Notes: generated from the letters alone by a model not told the origin. Numbered from the stretch's first letter, positions 8,111 to 17,120 are shown. The stretch: 64,000 nucleotides of DNA from Gordonia terrae (GCF_001698225.1 NZ_CP016594.1:930001-994000); one strand, 5' to 3'. Numbers and translations: made by a program.

Positions 8111-9841
8111 TCAGTCGCGGGCGTAGGTGTCGTCGCGTTCGGGTTCGGAATCGGGGTCGCGCAGCTCTTCGTCGGCAGCGGTCACCTCGACCACGCGTCG
8201 CGGCGTCAGCCACAGTAAGGCCACCGAGCTGGCGAGCATGATCCCGCCGAGGACCAGGCACGCAGTCTCGAACGGCACGTAGAACGCCTCTTGACTGCCG
8301 TCGGCGATCTTCTCGGCGAGTGCTGCGGCCTGGCCCGACAACCTGTCGACCACCACGCTGGCCTCGGCCAGTGAGCGTTCGATGAGCGTCCCGGCCTGGT
8401 CGGCCTCGGCGATCATGGCCTGACCGCCCGCCGTGTCGCCCGCGGCGATCCGCTGTTGACCGGCCGCGGCGAGCTCATCGCGGGCCAGCTGCGCGGTCTC
8501 GCCGATCCGCGACTGGTACCCCGCGGCGACGATGCTGCCCGCGATGGCGATCCCGATCGCGGCGCCGATCTCACGGGCCGTGTCGTTGACGGCCGACCCC
8601 ACACCCTGATTGTCGAGCGGGGTGTTGGACATGATGGCCGTGGTCGCCGGTGCGGAGGCCAGACCGATGCCGACCGCGATGACCGCGACCACGCCCGCGA
8701 GCGCCCAGTACGACTCATACCTGAACAGGCCCAGGAGCAGCAGACCGATCCCCGACAGCAGCGCGCCGCCCGCGATCACGAATTTCAGCGAGTGGAGCCG
8801 TACCGCCAGCCAATTGGCGATCAGCGTCGTGATCCCCACACCCACGACGAACGGCATCAGGGCCAGTGCTGATTGCAGCGGCGTGTACCCGAAGACCAGC
8901 TGGAGCAGCTGCAGCAGCAGGAAGAACATGCCGAACGATGCGAGGAACTGGACGGCGACGGACAGGGCCCCGGACCCGAACGCCCGGTTCGCCAGCAATC
9001 GGACGTCGAACAGCGGTGACGCCGAACGGAGTTCCACGACGACGAAGGCAACCGCCAGCAACACGCCGCCGATGATGCAACCGAGGACGATGATGTCGGC
9101 CCACCCCCGGTGGGGCGCTTCGAGCAGTCCGAGGACGATGCCCGTGATGGCCAGGACCGAACACACGGTGCCGGGGATGTCGAACCGCCCGGGATCGGTG
9201 TCCTTCGACGTTCCGATCGTCAGGCACAGCGCCGCCGCGACTCCCGAGGACGCGGCGAAGGTGATGAAGATCGAGTGCCACGAGAAGAACTCGAGGAGAA
9301 TGCCGGTCACGAGGAATCCGGCGATGGCGCCACCACCGGCGATGGCCGACCAGATGCTGATCCCGACGGCTCGCTTGTTCTCCGGCATGCCGGAAGTGAT
9401 GAGCGACAGCGTCGTCGGCATGATGAGCGCGGCCGCGGCACCGGCGACGCATCGCGCGAGGATCAGTTGGGTCGGGGTGTCGACCCAGATCGCGATGAGG
9501 GACGCCAGGCCGAACAGCAGCAGTCCCACGATGAGGACTTCCCGACGTCCCAGCCGATCACCGATCGCGCCCGCCGGGAGCAGGAGCGCCGCGAGCGCCA
9601 GGGTGTATCCGTCGACGATCCAGGTCATCTGTCCGGCGTCGGCGCCGGTGTCGATGGCGATGTCGGGCAGGGCCGTGTTGAGGGCCGCCATCGCGGCCAC
9701 GACCATGCTGACCGACAGACAGGCGACGAGGACGAGCCAGGCAGATCGAGCGTCGAGGCGGATGGCGGACGGTAATCTCATTCGGCGTCCTGCGCTTTCG
9801 GGGTCTGCATGCGGCGACACGTGGTCGGCCGGCACCGACAC
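8111..9841 (-). CDS. MFS multidrug efflux transporter, DHA2 (14-TM) family
   Basis: A 576-residue protein if read from the GTG at 9841, or 556 residues from the ATG at 9781. About 14 membrane segments are visible. GDRLGRREVLIVG (loop 2-3) is the major-facilitator motif A, and the length fits drug:H+ antiporters such as QacA and EmrB. A soluble insert of about 75 residues with Ala/Gln-rich helices lies before the last segment, as in many actinobacterial members. A strong palindrome at 9843-9868 sits directly upstream of the GTG and is a likely repressor site; if the ATG is the true start, the site is about 60 bp upstream. Confidence 0.85.
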   Translation of the reverse strand: MSVPADHVSPHADPESAGRRMRLPSAIRLDARSAWLVLVACLSVSMVVAAMAALNTALPDIAIDTGADAGQMTWIVDGYTLALAALLLPAGAIGDRLGRREVLIVGLLLFGLASLIAIWVDTPTQLILARCVAGAAAALIMPTTLSLITSGMPENKRAVGISIWSAIAGGGAIAGFLVTGILLEFFSWHSIFITFAASSGVAAALCLTIGTSKDTDPGRFDIPGTVCSVLAITGIVLGLLEAPHRGWADIIVLGCIIGGVLLAVAFVVVELRSASPLFDVRLLANRAFGSGALSVAVQFLASFGMFFLLLQLLQLVFGYTPLQSALALMPFVVGVGITTLIANWLAVRLHSLKFVIAGGALLSGIGLLLLGLFRYESYWALAGVVAVIAVGIGLASAPATTAIMSNTPLDNQGVGSAVNDTAREIGAAIGIAIAGSIVAAGYQSRIGETAQLARDELAAAGQQRIAAGDTAGGQAMIAEADQAGTLIERSLAEASVVVDRLSGQAAALAEKIADGSQEAFYVPFETACLVLGGIMLASSVALLWLTPRRVVEVTAADEELRDPDSEPERDDTYARD

Positions 9842-9842
9842 T

Positions 9843-9868
9843 GTGTTGCGATTTCGTTATCGCGACAC
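9843..9868. promoter_or_regulatory. Inverted repeat, candidate repressor operator for the MFS gene
   Basis: The arms GTGTTGCGAT and ATCGCGACAC are complementary at 9 of 10 positions around a 6-nt spacer. The site lies between the divergent MFS gene and the small membrane-protein gene. The geometry fits a TetR- or MarR-type dimer, but no such regulator gene is adjacent. Confidence 0.5.
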
Positions 9869-9994
9869 GCTATGTGGGCGCCGACGCTACACGAGTAACT
9901 TGTGACACATTTATCACTGCAGTATCGATACCGGGCGAACGTGAGACCGCGCCGGTCCCCGTTGGCCCCGGACAACCGAAAGTGGTGACAGGTC

Positions 9995-10192
9995 ATGGCC
10001 TCACCCCGAATCGCACGAACCCCCGCCGCTGCTACTCCCGCCGTCGCGACCCCGGTCGCATCGCCCGACGTCGCCCCGAACGGGACCGAGATCTCGCCCG
10101 CCCGCGTCCATGTGTGGCGTGTGCTGTCGATGCTCGCCGCACTGATCGGCATCGTCGTGGCCCTCGTGGCCATCGCGTCGTCAGCGGTCTGA
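9995..10192 (+). CDS. Small single-pass membrane protein, hypothetical
   Basis: A 65-residue protein: an Ala/Pro/Thr-rich N-terminal half, then one hydrophobic stretch (about 43-63, VLSMLAALIGIVVALVAIA) predicted to span the membrane with a very short C-terminus. The ATG at 9995 has only a weak GACAGG upstream. A longer frame (9874-10248) overlaps it, but its product looks random and Arg-rich. I do not recognise a family. Confidence 0.45.
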   Translation: MASPRIARTPAAATPAVATPVASPDVAPNGTEISPARVHVWRVLSMLAALIGIVVALVAIASSAV

Positions 10193-10244
10193 CCCGACTC
10201 CGTCGGAGTGGCGTCCCGGCCGCCGACGACGCGCGTACCGACGC

Positions 10245-10676
10245 CTAGGCGGCGTGCCGCTCGATGGCGGCACCCAGACGCGGCAGTGCCGCGATCACGT
10301 ACTTCTTTCCCTTGCCGCGCAGCGAGTTGTACGCCTTCGCGAGTGCGGGCTTGGCCGTCTCCGCCTGCTCGTCGGTGACCGAGAGCAAGGCCTCGGCCGC
10401 GGCATCGCTGTTGGCCGAGAGGTGATCGCCGAAGGCGACACCGGCGGGCTTGGAATCCCAGAACGGCGCCAGCGCCTTCAGGAAGTCCTCGGCCATCTGA
10501 TCGGTGGCGCTGTGCACGACACCGGGCTTCACCTTCTGTACCGCGGAGTAGGCGGTCTTCACAGCAGCGCCGCTCAGACCCGACTGGTCGGCCACCTCGG
10601 CGTCGATGACACCGACGAGGTCGGTCACCAATGCACTGCGGTTGTCGGCGAGTAGGGGCGTCAGCGAATCGCTCAT
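10245..10676 (-). CDS. DUF6918-like conserved actinobacterial protein
   Basis: A 143-residue, mostly helical acidic protein without signal peptide or membrane segment. It resembles a conserved actinobacterial family of unknown function (DUF6918, as I recall it). The ATG at 10676 follows GAGGAG at a suitable distance. The frame stays open far upstream through the hydratase and kstD genes, but that part is an artefact of high-GC coding. It lies 122 nt downstream of the hydratase gene and could be the last gene of that transcript. Confidence 0.6.
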   Translation of the reverse strand: MSDSLTPLLADNRSALVTDLVGVIDAEVADQSGLSGAAVKTAYSAVQKVKPGVVHSATDQMAEDFLKALAPFWDSKPAGVAFGDHLSANSDAAAEALLSVTDEQAETAKPALAKAYNSLRGKGKKYVIAALPRLGAAIERHAA

Positions 10677-10798
10677 GGGCGTCTCCTCGGGGATATGCGA
10701 CGTGGAACCTGCGGGCCGCCTCGCGGTCCGCGTGTGTAGCGTACTGGCCCCTCGAGACATCGTCTCCGGGCCGCGGCCGAGCCGTCGCGACGGCGGGG

Positions 10799-11662
10799 CT
10801 ATCGGCGACGTTCGCAGACCACATTGCCGAGGGCCTTCGCGCCGTCGCGTTCGACGACGGTCGCGGTGGCCAGCAGCCGGGAACCGTCTTCCCAGATCTC
10901 GACCGCGAGGGTCTCGCCCGGGAACACCACGCCGGCGAACGAAGCCGAGTAGTCGGCGACCGCGGTCACGTCGCCGCCGAGGACCTCGTCGACGATCGCG
11001 CGGCAGACCGTGCCGTAGGTGCACAGGCCGTGCAGGATCGGCCGGGGAAAGCCCGCGCGGGTGGCGAATTCGGGGTCGGAGTGCAGCGGATTGCGGTCTC
11101 CGCACAACCGGTAGAGCAGTGCCTGCTGGGGGAGCGTCGCCACGGTCAGCCGATGATCGGGAGCGCGGTCGGGATAGTCGACCTTGGCCGACGACCCGCG
11201 CTCGCCCCCGAAACCGCCCTCGCCCTTGGCGAAGATGGACGAGCGAGAGGTCCACAGCGTCTGACCCTCGTCGTCGGCGGTCACCGACTCCTGCACGATG
11301 ACGGCAGCCGAACCCTTGTCCTGGATCTCGGCGATCCGGGTGCGGGTGGTCGCCTTGCCGGCGGCCGGGAGCGGCCGGTACGCGGTCACCTGCTGGCTGC
11401 CGTGGACGACCTTCGCGAGGTCGATGTCGATGCCGGGGAACGAGACCTTCGGGGGTTCGGTGGTGTGGAACCCGGCGGCGACCGTGGCGAAGGTGGGCAG
11501 CACCTTCGGCGTGGCGTCGTGGATGTACTCGAGCCCGGTGGTGTCCATCGGGTCCGAGGCGGCACCCACCGCGAGGTTGTAGAGGGCGGCGTCCGACGCC
11601 GACCATTCGAAGCTCACCTCGGGCAGTTCGGCACCGAGGGCGACGGAGGGATCGATCGGCAT
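10799..11662 (-). CDS. MaoC family enoyl-CoA hydratase, ChsH3/Hsd4B-like
   Basis: A 287-residue double hot-dog protein. The C-terminal half contains the hydratase-2 motif as YRLCGDRNPLHSDPEFA with the catalytic Asp and His. The position three bases after kstD equals that of Rv3538 after kstD (Rv3537) in M. tuberculosis. Rv3538 has been named Hsd4B and assigned to hydration steps of the cholesterol side chain (ChsH3). It is probably co-transcribed with kstD and hence under KstR control. Exact substrate not determined. Confidence 0.82.
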   Translation of the reverse strand: MPIDPSVALGAELPEVSFEWSASDAALYNLAVGAASDPMDTTGLEYIHDATPKVLPTFATVAAGFHTTEPPKVSFPGIDIDLAKVVHGSQQVTAYRPLPAAGKATTRTRIAEIQDKGSAAVIVQESVTADDEGQTLWTSRSSIFAKGEGGFGGERGSSAKVDYPDRAPDHRLTVATLPQQALLYRLCGDRNPLHSDPEFATRAGFPRPILHGLCTYGTVCRAIVDEVLGGDVTAVADYSASFAGVVFPGETLAVEIWEDGSRLLATATVVERDGAKALGNVVCERRR

Positions 11663-11665
11663 GGG

Positions 11666-13399
11666 TCAGACTCCTGTGGTCGCGGTGGCCTTGGCGGCGA
11701 TGTCGTCGGCTGCGAGATAACCGAAGACCATCGCGGGTCCGATGGTCGCTCCCGGGCCGGCGTAGGTGTGTCCCATGACCGGCGCGCTGGTGTTGCCCGC
11801 CGCGTACAGACCTTCGATGACCGAACCGTCCGCTCGCAGTGCCCGACCCGAGGCATCCGCGTTGATCCCGCCCTTGGTGCCGAGGTCGCCGGGCACCATC
11901 TTGACCGCGTAGAACGGGCCCTTGCTGACCTCGCCGAGGCTCGGGTTGGGCTTGTTGGTGATGTCTCCGTAGTAATGGTCGTAACCGCTTGTGCCACGGC
12001 CGAAGTCCTCGTCGACACCCGTGCGGGCGAAGCCGTTGAACCGCTCGGTGGTCGCGGTGAGTGCGTCGGCCGGCACGCCGATCTTCTCGGCGAGTTCGGC
12101 GATGCTGTCGGCCTTCACGACGACGCCTGACTCGAACCACTTCTTGGGCAACGGCTGTCGCGCGTTGATGCCGGCGAAGAGGTAGCGGTTGCGGCAACGC
12201 TGGTCGAAGACGAGCCACGACGGCACGTTCTCGCCGGGACCCTCGCCCTGGCCGAACTCGCCGCCGTACATCTGGTGCACCGCTTCGACATACGGCAGGG
12301 ATTCGTTCATGTAACGCTTGCCGCGCATGTTCACCATGAAGGTGCCCGGTACCGCCCGCTCCGACAGCGCGAACCACGGACCGCGCGGCAGCGGGATCGT
12401 CGGACCCCACCAGGCGTCGTCCATGAGCGACACCGCGGCGCCGATCTTGAGTCCGGCGTTGATGCCGTCGCCGGTGTTGCTGGGGGCGCCGGTGGTCCAC
12501 TCGGAACCGATGGGGTCGCGCTGGTACTTCTTGCGCATCTCGTCGTTGTGCTCGAACCCGCCGCAGGCGAGGATCACGCCGTGACGGGCCCGGATCTCGA
12601 CGCGCTTGCCCTCGGATTCGGCGATCACGCCGACAACGCGGCCGTCTTCGGTGATGAGGTCGGCCAGGCCGGTGTTCAACCGCACCGGGACGCCCGCCTC
12701 GCGGACGCCGAGGAGGAGTTCGGCTGCGAGAGCTGCGCCCATGGCGATCAGCTTCTTGCCGCGGCTGCGCGCCCAGAAGAACCGGCTGCCGACCTTTGCC
12801 ATCCGCAGCGGACCGCGCCAATGCCGCAGGCCGGTGTTCAGCCAGCGGTAGTCCGACTGCAGGACCACCATGTTCAGCGGCGCCTTGGTGTACTGCGGGT
12901 GCAGGGTCTTCAGGTCGTCCCCGAGCAGGCGCGCGTCGAACGGGCGCGGCTCGATCGACCGTCCGGCGAGCCGGCCGCCGGGTGCCTCCGGGTAGTAGTC
13001 GGAGTAGTTCTTCACCCACTCGAGATCGAGCGGGGAGTGCGCCATCAGGAAGTCCAGCGCCTCGGGGCCGCGGTCGATGTAGGCGTCGATGCGTTCGGCC
13101 GGCGCGTGTTCGCCGATGATCGCGTGCACGTACTCGCGCGCCTTGTCCGGGGTGTCGACCACGCCGTCACGCCGCAGCACCGAGTTGTTCGGGATCCAGA
13201 CCCCGCCGCCCGACCGCGACGTCGAGCCGCCCCAATAGGGCGATTTCTCGATCAGGACCGTCGACAGGCCCTTCTGAGCTGCGGTGATCGCCGCGCTCAG
13301 GCCCGCACCGCCGGCCCCGACGACGACGACGTCGAAGGTCTCGGGTCCAGGGGTCTCGGGTTGGGTACTGGTCTGTTCTGGTTCGGTCGAGCCGGCCAT
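11666..13399 (-). CDS. kstD: 3-Ketosteroid delta1-dehydrogenase KstD
   Basis: A 577-residue FAD flavoprotein. The dinucleotide-binding motif VVVVGAGGAGLSAAI starts near residue 24, GGSTSRSGGGVWIPNN follows near 60-75, and the C-terminal GHTYAGPGATIGPAMVFGY is the conserved KstD end motif. The family introduces the 1,2 double bond into 3-keto-4-ene steroids, opening the route to ring cleavage. The start at 13399 has AAGGGGAC upstream; the longer frame runs into the promoter. Two KstR boxes lie 24-58 nt upstream of the start. The chsH3-like gene follows after 3 nt. Confidence 0.92.
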   Translation of the reverse strand: MAGSTEPEQTSTQPETPGPETFDVVVVGAGGAGLSAAITAAQKGLSTVLIEKSPYWGGSTSRSGGGVWIPNNSVLRRDGVVDTPDKAREYVHAIIGEHAPAERIDAYIDRGPEALDFLMAHSPLDLEWVKNYSDYYPEAPGGRLAGRSIEPRPFDARLLGDDLKTLHPQYTKAPLNMVVLQSDYRWLNTGLRHWRGPLRMAKVGSRFFWARSRGKKLIAMGAALAAELLLGVREAGVPVRLNTGLADLITEDGRVVGVIAESEGKRVEIRARHGVILACGGFEHNDEMRKKYQRDPIGSEWTTGAPSNTGDGINAGLKIGAAVSLMDDAWWGPTIPLPRGPWFALSERAVPGTFMVNMRGKRYMNESLPYVEAVHQMYGGEFGQGEGPGENVPSWLVFDQRCRNRYLFAGINARQPLPKKWFESGVVVKADSIAELAEKIGVPADALTATTERFNGFARTGVDEDFGRGTSGYDHYYGDITNKPNPSLGEVSKGPFYAVKMVPGDLGTKGGINADASGRALRADGSVIEGLYAAGNTSAPVMGHTYAGPGATIGPAMVFGYLAADDIAAKATATTGV

Positions 13400-13422
13400 T
13401 GGGTCCCCTTCGTGCGCGCAGC

Positions 13423-13436
13423 TGGAACGTGTTCTA
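13423..13436. promoter_or_regulatory. KstR operator box 1
   Basis: TGGAACGTGTTCTA matches the KstR consensus TnnAACnnGTTnnA at every fixed position. It lies 24 nt upstream of the kstD start. KstR is the TetR-type repressor of the cholesterol regulon and is released by steroid-CoA or oxidised-sterol intermediates. Confidence 0.85.
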
Positions 13437-13443
13437 CCTGAAT

Positions 13444-13457
13444 TAGAACACGTTACA
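13444..13457. promoter_or_regulatory. KstR operator box 2
   Basis: TAGAACACGTTACA is a second perfect match to TnnAACnnGTTnnA, 21 bp from box 1 start to start, i.e. two helical turns, on the same DNA face. The pair sits between divergent kstD and the flavoprotein gene at 13579 and could control both. Confidence 0.85.
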
Positions 13458-13578
13458 GAAATCCGACGCCAGGGGTGGTGCCGGACGGGGTGACGCCCAA
13501 CCTCCCGGTGTGTGGGATCCGGGATGGCCCACCCCGGCATCGCGGTGAGTGGATGGGTGTCCAGCGAAGGAGAATGAC

Positions 13579-15042
13579 ATGAGTGATCCGACCTTGATGC
13601 CGGTCTCGGCAGCCGATGTCCAGTGGACCTATGAAGCCGACGTCGTGGTGGCCGGGTTGGGTGTGGCCGGTGCAGCTGCGGCTATCGAGGCCGCCCGCGC
13701 AGGTGCCGAGGTCGTGGCGCTCGAGCGGCTCGGCGGAGGTGGTGGCGCTGCCGCGATGTCGGGCGGGTTCATCTATCTGGGTGGCGGGACCGCGTTGCAG
13801 CGTGCGTTGGGCTTCGACGACACAGTGGAGAGCATGAAGGCCTTCATGAAGGCCGCGCTGGGCCCCGGCGTCGACGAGGCCAAGATCGACGCCTATTGCA
13901 AGGGCAGTGTCGAGCACTTCGATTGGCTGGTCGAGGCGGGGGTGGTCTTCGACGAGTCGTTCTGGGGTGAGCCGGGGTGGGAGCCGCCGCATGGTGAGGG
14001 TCTGATGTACTCCGGCGGTGAGAACGCCGCGCCGTTCAACGCCACCATCCCTCCGGCACCGCGGGGTCATCTCCCCCGTCGTGCCGAGAACGCCGAGGGG
14101 GAGCAGGCCGGAGGGTTCATGTTGATGAAACCGCTGCTTGATCTGGTGGACCAACTCGGCGTCCGGACGCTGTACAACAGTCGTGTTCAGTCGCTGGTGG
14201 TTGATGACGACGGCCGGGTGGTCGGCGTCGTGTCGCGCAGCTTCGGTGAAAATTCGGCGATCCGTGCGCGGCGCGGGGTGGTGCTTGCAACGGGGAGTTT
14301 CGCCTACGACGACACGATGGTGCGTGATCATGCACCACACATCGAGGGCCGTCCGGCGGCCTCGATCGAGAGTCACGATGGGCGGTCGATCTTGTTGGGT
14401 CAGGCGTTGGGGGCGGCGACGGCGCACATGGATGCGACTGAGGTGGCGATCTTCAGTGATCCGCAGATGATGGCCCGGGGAATTCTCGTCAATGGCCAGG
14501 GGCAGCGCTTCGTCACCGAGGACACCTATCCGGGCCGGATCGGGCAGGCGACGTTGTTCCATCAAGGCGGGGAGGCGTTCCTGGTCATGGACGAGGCTTC
14601 GCATGAGGAGGCGTCGGCCACGGAGTCGACCAGTGCGATCCTGCGAACCACCCCGAAGTGGGTGTGTGAGAGCGTGAGCGAGCTCGAGTCCGAGATCGGC
14701 CTGCCTTCTGGATCGTTGTCAGCGACGGTCGAGTTGTACAACATGCATGCCGCGAACGGATCCGATCCGTTGTTCGGGAAGAAATCTCAGTGGGTGAAAC
14801 CGATCGGGACGCCCGTTGCCGCCTACGATCTACGCGGGATGGTCGGGGGATTCACACTCGGCGGCCTCAAGACGACCGTCGACTCGGCGGTGCTGCACAT
14901 ATCCGGGGTGCCCATCCCTGGTCTGTTCGCGGCGGGCCGCTGTACATCCGGAGTGTGTGCCGGGGGGTACGTGAGCGGCGCCAGCCTCGGGGACGGCAGC
15001 TTCTTCGGACGCCGGGCGGGAATCAGTGCTGCCGCAGGGTGA
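13579..15042 (+). CDS. KstD-like FAD-dependent oxidoreductase
   Basis: A 487-residue flavoprotein of the fumarate-reductase/KstD superfamily. It has a Rossmann start DVVVAGLGVAGAAAAIEA near residue 20 and a C-terminal FAD-contact region with LFAAGRCTSGVCAGGYVSGA near residue 450. The ATG at 13579 follows AAGGAGAATGAC. It is shorter than KstD and lacks its C-terminal end motif, so the reaction is unknown; a steroid or enoyl redox step is plausible because it is divergent from kstD across the two KstR boxes. Confidence 0.75.
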   Translation: MSDPTLMPVSAADVQWTYEADVVVAGLGVAGAAAAIEAARAGAEVVALERLGGGGGAAAMSGGFIYLGGGTALQRALGFDDTVESMKAFMKAALGPGVDEAKIDAYCKGSVEHFDWLVEAGVVFDESFWGEPGWEPPHGEGLMYSGGENAAPFNATIPPAPRGHLPRRAENAEGEQAGGFMLMKPLLDLVDQLGVRTLYNSRVQSLVVDDDGRVVGVVSRSFGENSAIRARRGVVLATGSFAYDDTMVRDHAPHIEGRPAASIESHDGRSILLGQALGAATAHMDATEVAIFSDPQMMARGILVNGQGQRFVTEDTYPGRIGQATLFHQGGEAFLVMDEASHEEASATESTSAILRTTPKWVCESVSELESEIGLPSGSLSATVELYNMHAANGSDPLFGKKSQWVKPIGTPVAAYDLRGMVGGFTLGGLKTTVDSAVLHISGVPIPGLFAAGRCTSGVCAGGYVSGASLGDGSFFGRRAGISAAAG

Positions 15043-15080
15043 ACCGCGATTGTCCCCCAGCGGGCTGCGGTATCTCATCG

Positions 15081-15884
15081 TCAGTCCGCGAAGGTCGCCG
15101 CTGCACTGTCGATGACGACTCCCTGAGGGCCGGATACCACGAATCCGTCTGCGGGAGTCTTGGAGACATCGATCCGCAGCTCGTCGCCCGGTAGAACCAC
15201 CGACCGGAACCGCCCGGAGAGCGTTGCGAGGTCGGCAGGATGAGTGCCGCGGTGCCGTGCCAGCGCCACAACCGAGGTCGAGAGGGTGGCCAGGCCGTGG
15301 AGGATCGGACGGTCTTGGCCGATGGCACGTGCGGCCAACGGGTCGATGTGGATCGCGTGTCGATCTCCGCACAACCGGTAGAGCGCCGCCGCGTTCTCGG
15401 CGGTTCGCACCGAGGTTGCGAATGAGAGTGACTCGGCAGCTGCGACATTCGAGCCGCGCCGGCCGCCGAAGCCACCGCACCCCGGGGCGAAAATCGACCA
15501 GACAGCGGTGAAGAATTCACAGCTGACGCTGACGTCGAAGATCGCCGCGGAACCCTTGTCCCAGACGCCGTCCACCCGGGCGGAAAGTGTCGCCCGACCC
15601 CTCGGTGGCAGCTGGCTGTGGACGACGAGCTTTTGCGAGCCGTGCAGCGACGTCTCGATGGGAAACGCGCCCAGTGAGCCCAATTCGTCAGGGGCCCATT
15701 GTCCTAGGGTCAGCCCGAAGGTCGGAAGTGCGCGCAGGTTTCGCTCGTAGACGAGGTCGAGCTCATCCGGTTTCACGCCGACCGCCAATGCGAAGAGGAT
15801 GACATCGCGCTCATCCCATGCGACTGTGCGCGAACCCAAGTCGCGGCCCGCCCAGCCGGCCGCCGATTGTGTGGCGATGGTCAT
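15081..15884 (-). CDS. MaoC-like enoyl-CoA hydratase paralogue
   Basis: A 267-residue double hot-dog protein with the motif YRLCGDRHAIHIDPLAA, which matches the catalytic segment of the ChsH3-like protein (YRLCGDRNPLHSDPEFA) encoded 4 kb away. The two are clear paralogues along their length. The ATG at 15884 has GGAAGG upstream, better than the in-frame start at 15920. It is convergent with the flavoprotein gene. Likely role: hydration of an enoyl-CoA; substrate unknown. Confidence 0.78.
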   Translation of the reverse strand: MTIATQSAAGWAGRDLGSRTVAWDERDVILFALAVGVKPDELDLVYERNLRALPTFGLTLGQWAPDELGSLGAFPIETSLHGSQKLVVHSQLPPRGRATLSARVDGVWDKGSAAIFDVSVSCEFFTAVWSIFAPGCGGFGGRRGSNVAAAESLSFATSVRTAENAAALYRLCGDRHAIHIDPLAARAIGQDRPILHGLATLSTSVVALARHRGTHPADLATLSGRFRSVVLPGDELRIDVSKTPADGFVVSGPQGVVIDSAAATFAD

Positions 15885-15942
15885 CGATTTTTTCCTTCCC
15901 GCACGACCTCCGGGTGCCATGGGTGTCTGGTGACCACGAACC

Positions 15943-15962
15943 TACCAAGCAAGCGTTAGGTA
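15943..15962. promoter_or_regulatory. Imperfect inverted repeat, possible TetR-type operator
   Basis: TACCAAGCAAGCGTTAGGTA has outer arms TACC/GGTA and an AAGC-rich centre, 6 of 10 positions symmetric. It lies about 60 nt upstream of the minus-strand MaoC gene. It does not match the KstR or KstR2 consensus. The TetR gene at 17121 is the nearest candidate regulator. Confidence 0.35.
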
Positions 15963-16150
15963 TGGAAAGTGGCTCGGCAGTTCGAGGTCGAGGCGGGGTG
16001 AACAGCCGCAATGGCCCATGGTCGACGTCGTTCAAACCCCGGCAATCGTTCGTAGCCTCATGTCTACCCATTGTAGTATGGTCATAATACTTTCAACTCG
16101 ACGACTTCTGGAGGGGCGATGATTCGCAGTAGTTCAGACGACGTGGTGGA

Positions 16151-17116
16151 ATGGCGACCACCTCGTGCACCGTGGCCGGTTGCAAGCTGTGCAGTGGACG
16201 GCCGGGCATCGAGCATCGCCCGGCACGTTGGACGCCCCGGTCGCACCCGGCCTCGGATGTCGACGTGACCCGCAGTGGTGTGCGATCTTTCGCCGACGTC
16301 ACCGACGTGGTCGAGACCAGCTCGACGACGTTCGTCGCCAACCTCGATCCGATGTGGGGGTTCGAGGATCACCCCAATGGGGGGTATCTGCAGGCGTTGA
16401 TGTCTCGTGCAGCGCTACGTGCGTCTGGCCGCCGCGATGTCATCGCGATGAACACCAGCTTCCTTAGTTCGCCACGAGCGGGTGCGGTGACCATCGAGAC
16501 CGAGGTCCTGCGACGGAGCCCGTCGACCACTCAGATGCGAGCACGGTTGATGGCCGACGACGAGGTGCGAGTCGAGGCGCTGCTGAGCCTCGGCGAGCTC
16601 CAGGAGGACGCGCCAGTCGAATGGTCCGCTTCGACCGTTCCGGTAGGCGGCCCTGCCTACGACGACTGTGAACGGCACACTCCTCGTTTGGACGTCGCGC
16701 CGAGAGTGCCCCTCATGCATCAAATCGATCTGCGTATCGAGCCGGCGTCCCTGAATTACTACACCGGCCGCCCCCGTGGACTAGGAGAGCTGCGGGGGTG
16801 GCTGAGTCTGCCCGCGGGGGAGGATTTCGACTCCGTCTCACTGGTATTCGCTGCTGATGTGATGCCACCCGCCACCTACGACATCGAATTCGGGGGCTGG
16901 GTACCGACGTTCACGATGAGCACCTATGTGCGGTCGCGCCCCGCGCCCGGCCCGGTCAACATCGTGGTCAACGCCCAACTCGTGCAGGGCGGGAAGGCCA
17001 ATGAGACCTGCACCATCCGCGATAGCGCAGGCCGAGTAGTTGTCCAGTCGCATCAACTGGCAGGCGTTCGCCTGACACCGGGTGTGCCAGGGATGCGCAG
17101 GGCAAGCGAGGAGTGA
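16151..17116 (+). CDS. Thioesterase-like hot-dog family protein
   Basis: Up to 321 residues. From about residue 60 it resembles double hot-dog acyl-CoA thioesterases (TesB/4HBT_3-like): DPMWGFEDHPNGGYLQALM, then a second repeat ending in VVNAQLVQGGKANETCTI and a final strand. The first 38 residues look non-conserved, and a GTG at 16265 is an equally good start (283 residues). Likely hydrolyses acyl-CoA thioesters; substrate unknown. The TetR gene starts 4 nt after its stop, so the two share a transcript. Confidence 0.7.
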   Translation: MATTSCTVAGCKLCSGRPGIEHRPARWTPRSHPASDVDVTRSGVRSFADVTDVVETSSTTFVANLDPMWGFEDHPNGGYLQALMSRAALRASGRRDVIAMNTSFLSSPRAGAVTIETEVLRRSPSTTQMRARLMADDEVRVEALLSLGELQEDAPVEWSASTVPVGGPAYDDCERHTPRLDVAPRVPLMHQIDLRIEPASLNYYTGRPRGLGELRGWLSLPAGEDFDSVSLVFAADVMPPATYDIEFGGWVPTFTMSTYVRSRPAPGPVNIVVNAQLVQGGKANETCTIRDSAGRVVVQSHQLAGVRLTPGVPGMRRASEE

Positions 17117-17120
17117 ACAG

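Noticed and set aside
9874..10248. A 124-residue frame overlapping the small membrane protein
   Set aside because: Arg-rich product without hydrophobic or conserved features; the 65-residue frame with a membrane segment is more plausible.
10245..13019. A 924-residue minus-strand frame across kstD and the hydratase gene
   Set aside because: Only its last 143 residues look like a protein, with their own start and ribosome-binding site. The rest is Arg/Pro-rich and lies in a shifted frame over two recognisable genes.
15943..15962. Possible KstR2 box (AnCAAGnnCTTGnT)
   Set aside because: The site has CAAG twice in the same orientation and lacks the CTTG half, so it does not fit; kept only as a weak TetR-type palindrome.
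16075..16091. Inverted repeat AGTAT, 7 nt, ATACT before the thioesterase gene
   Set aside because: Arms of only 5 bp in a locally AT-rich stretch; it may simply reflect a -10 region.
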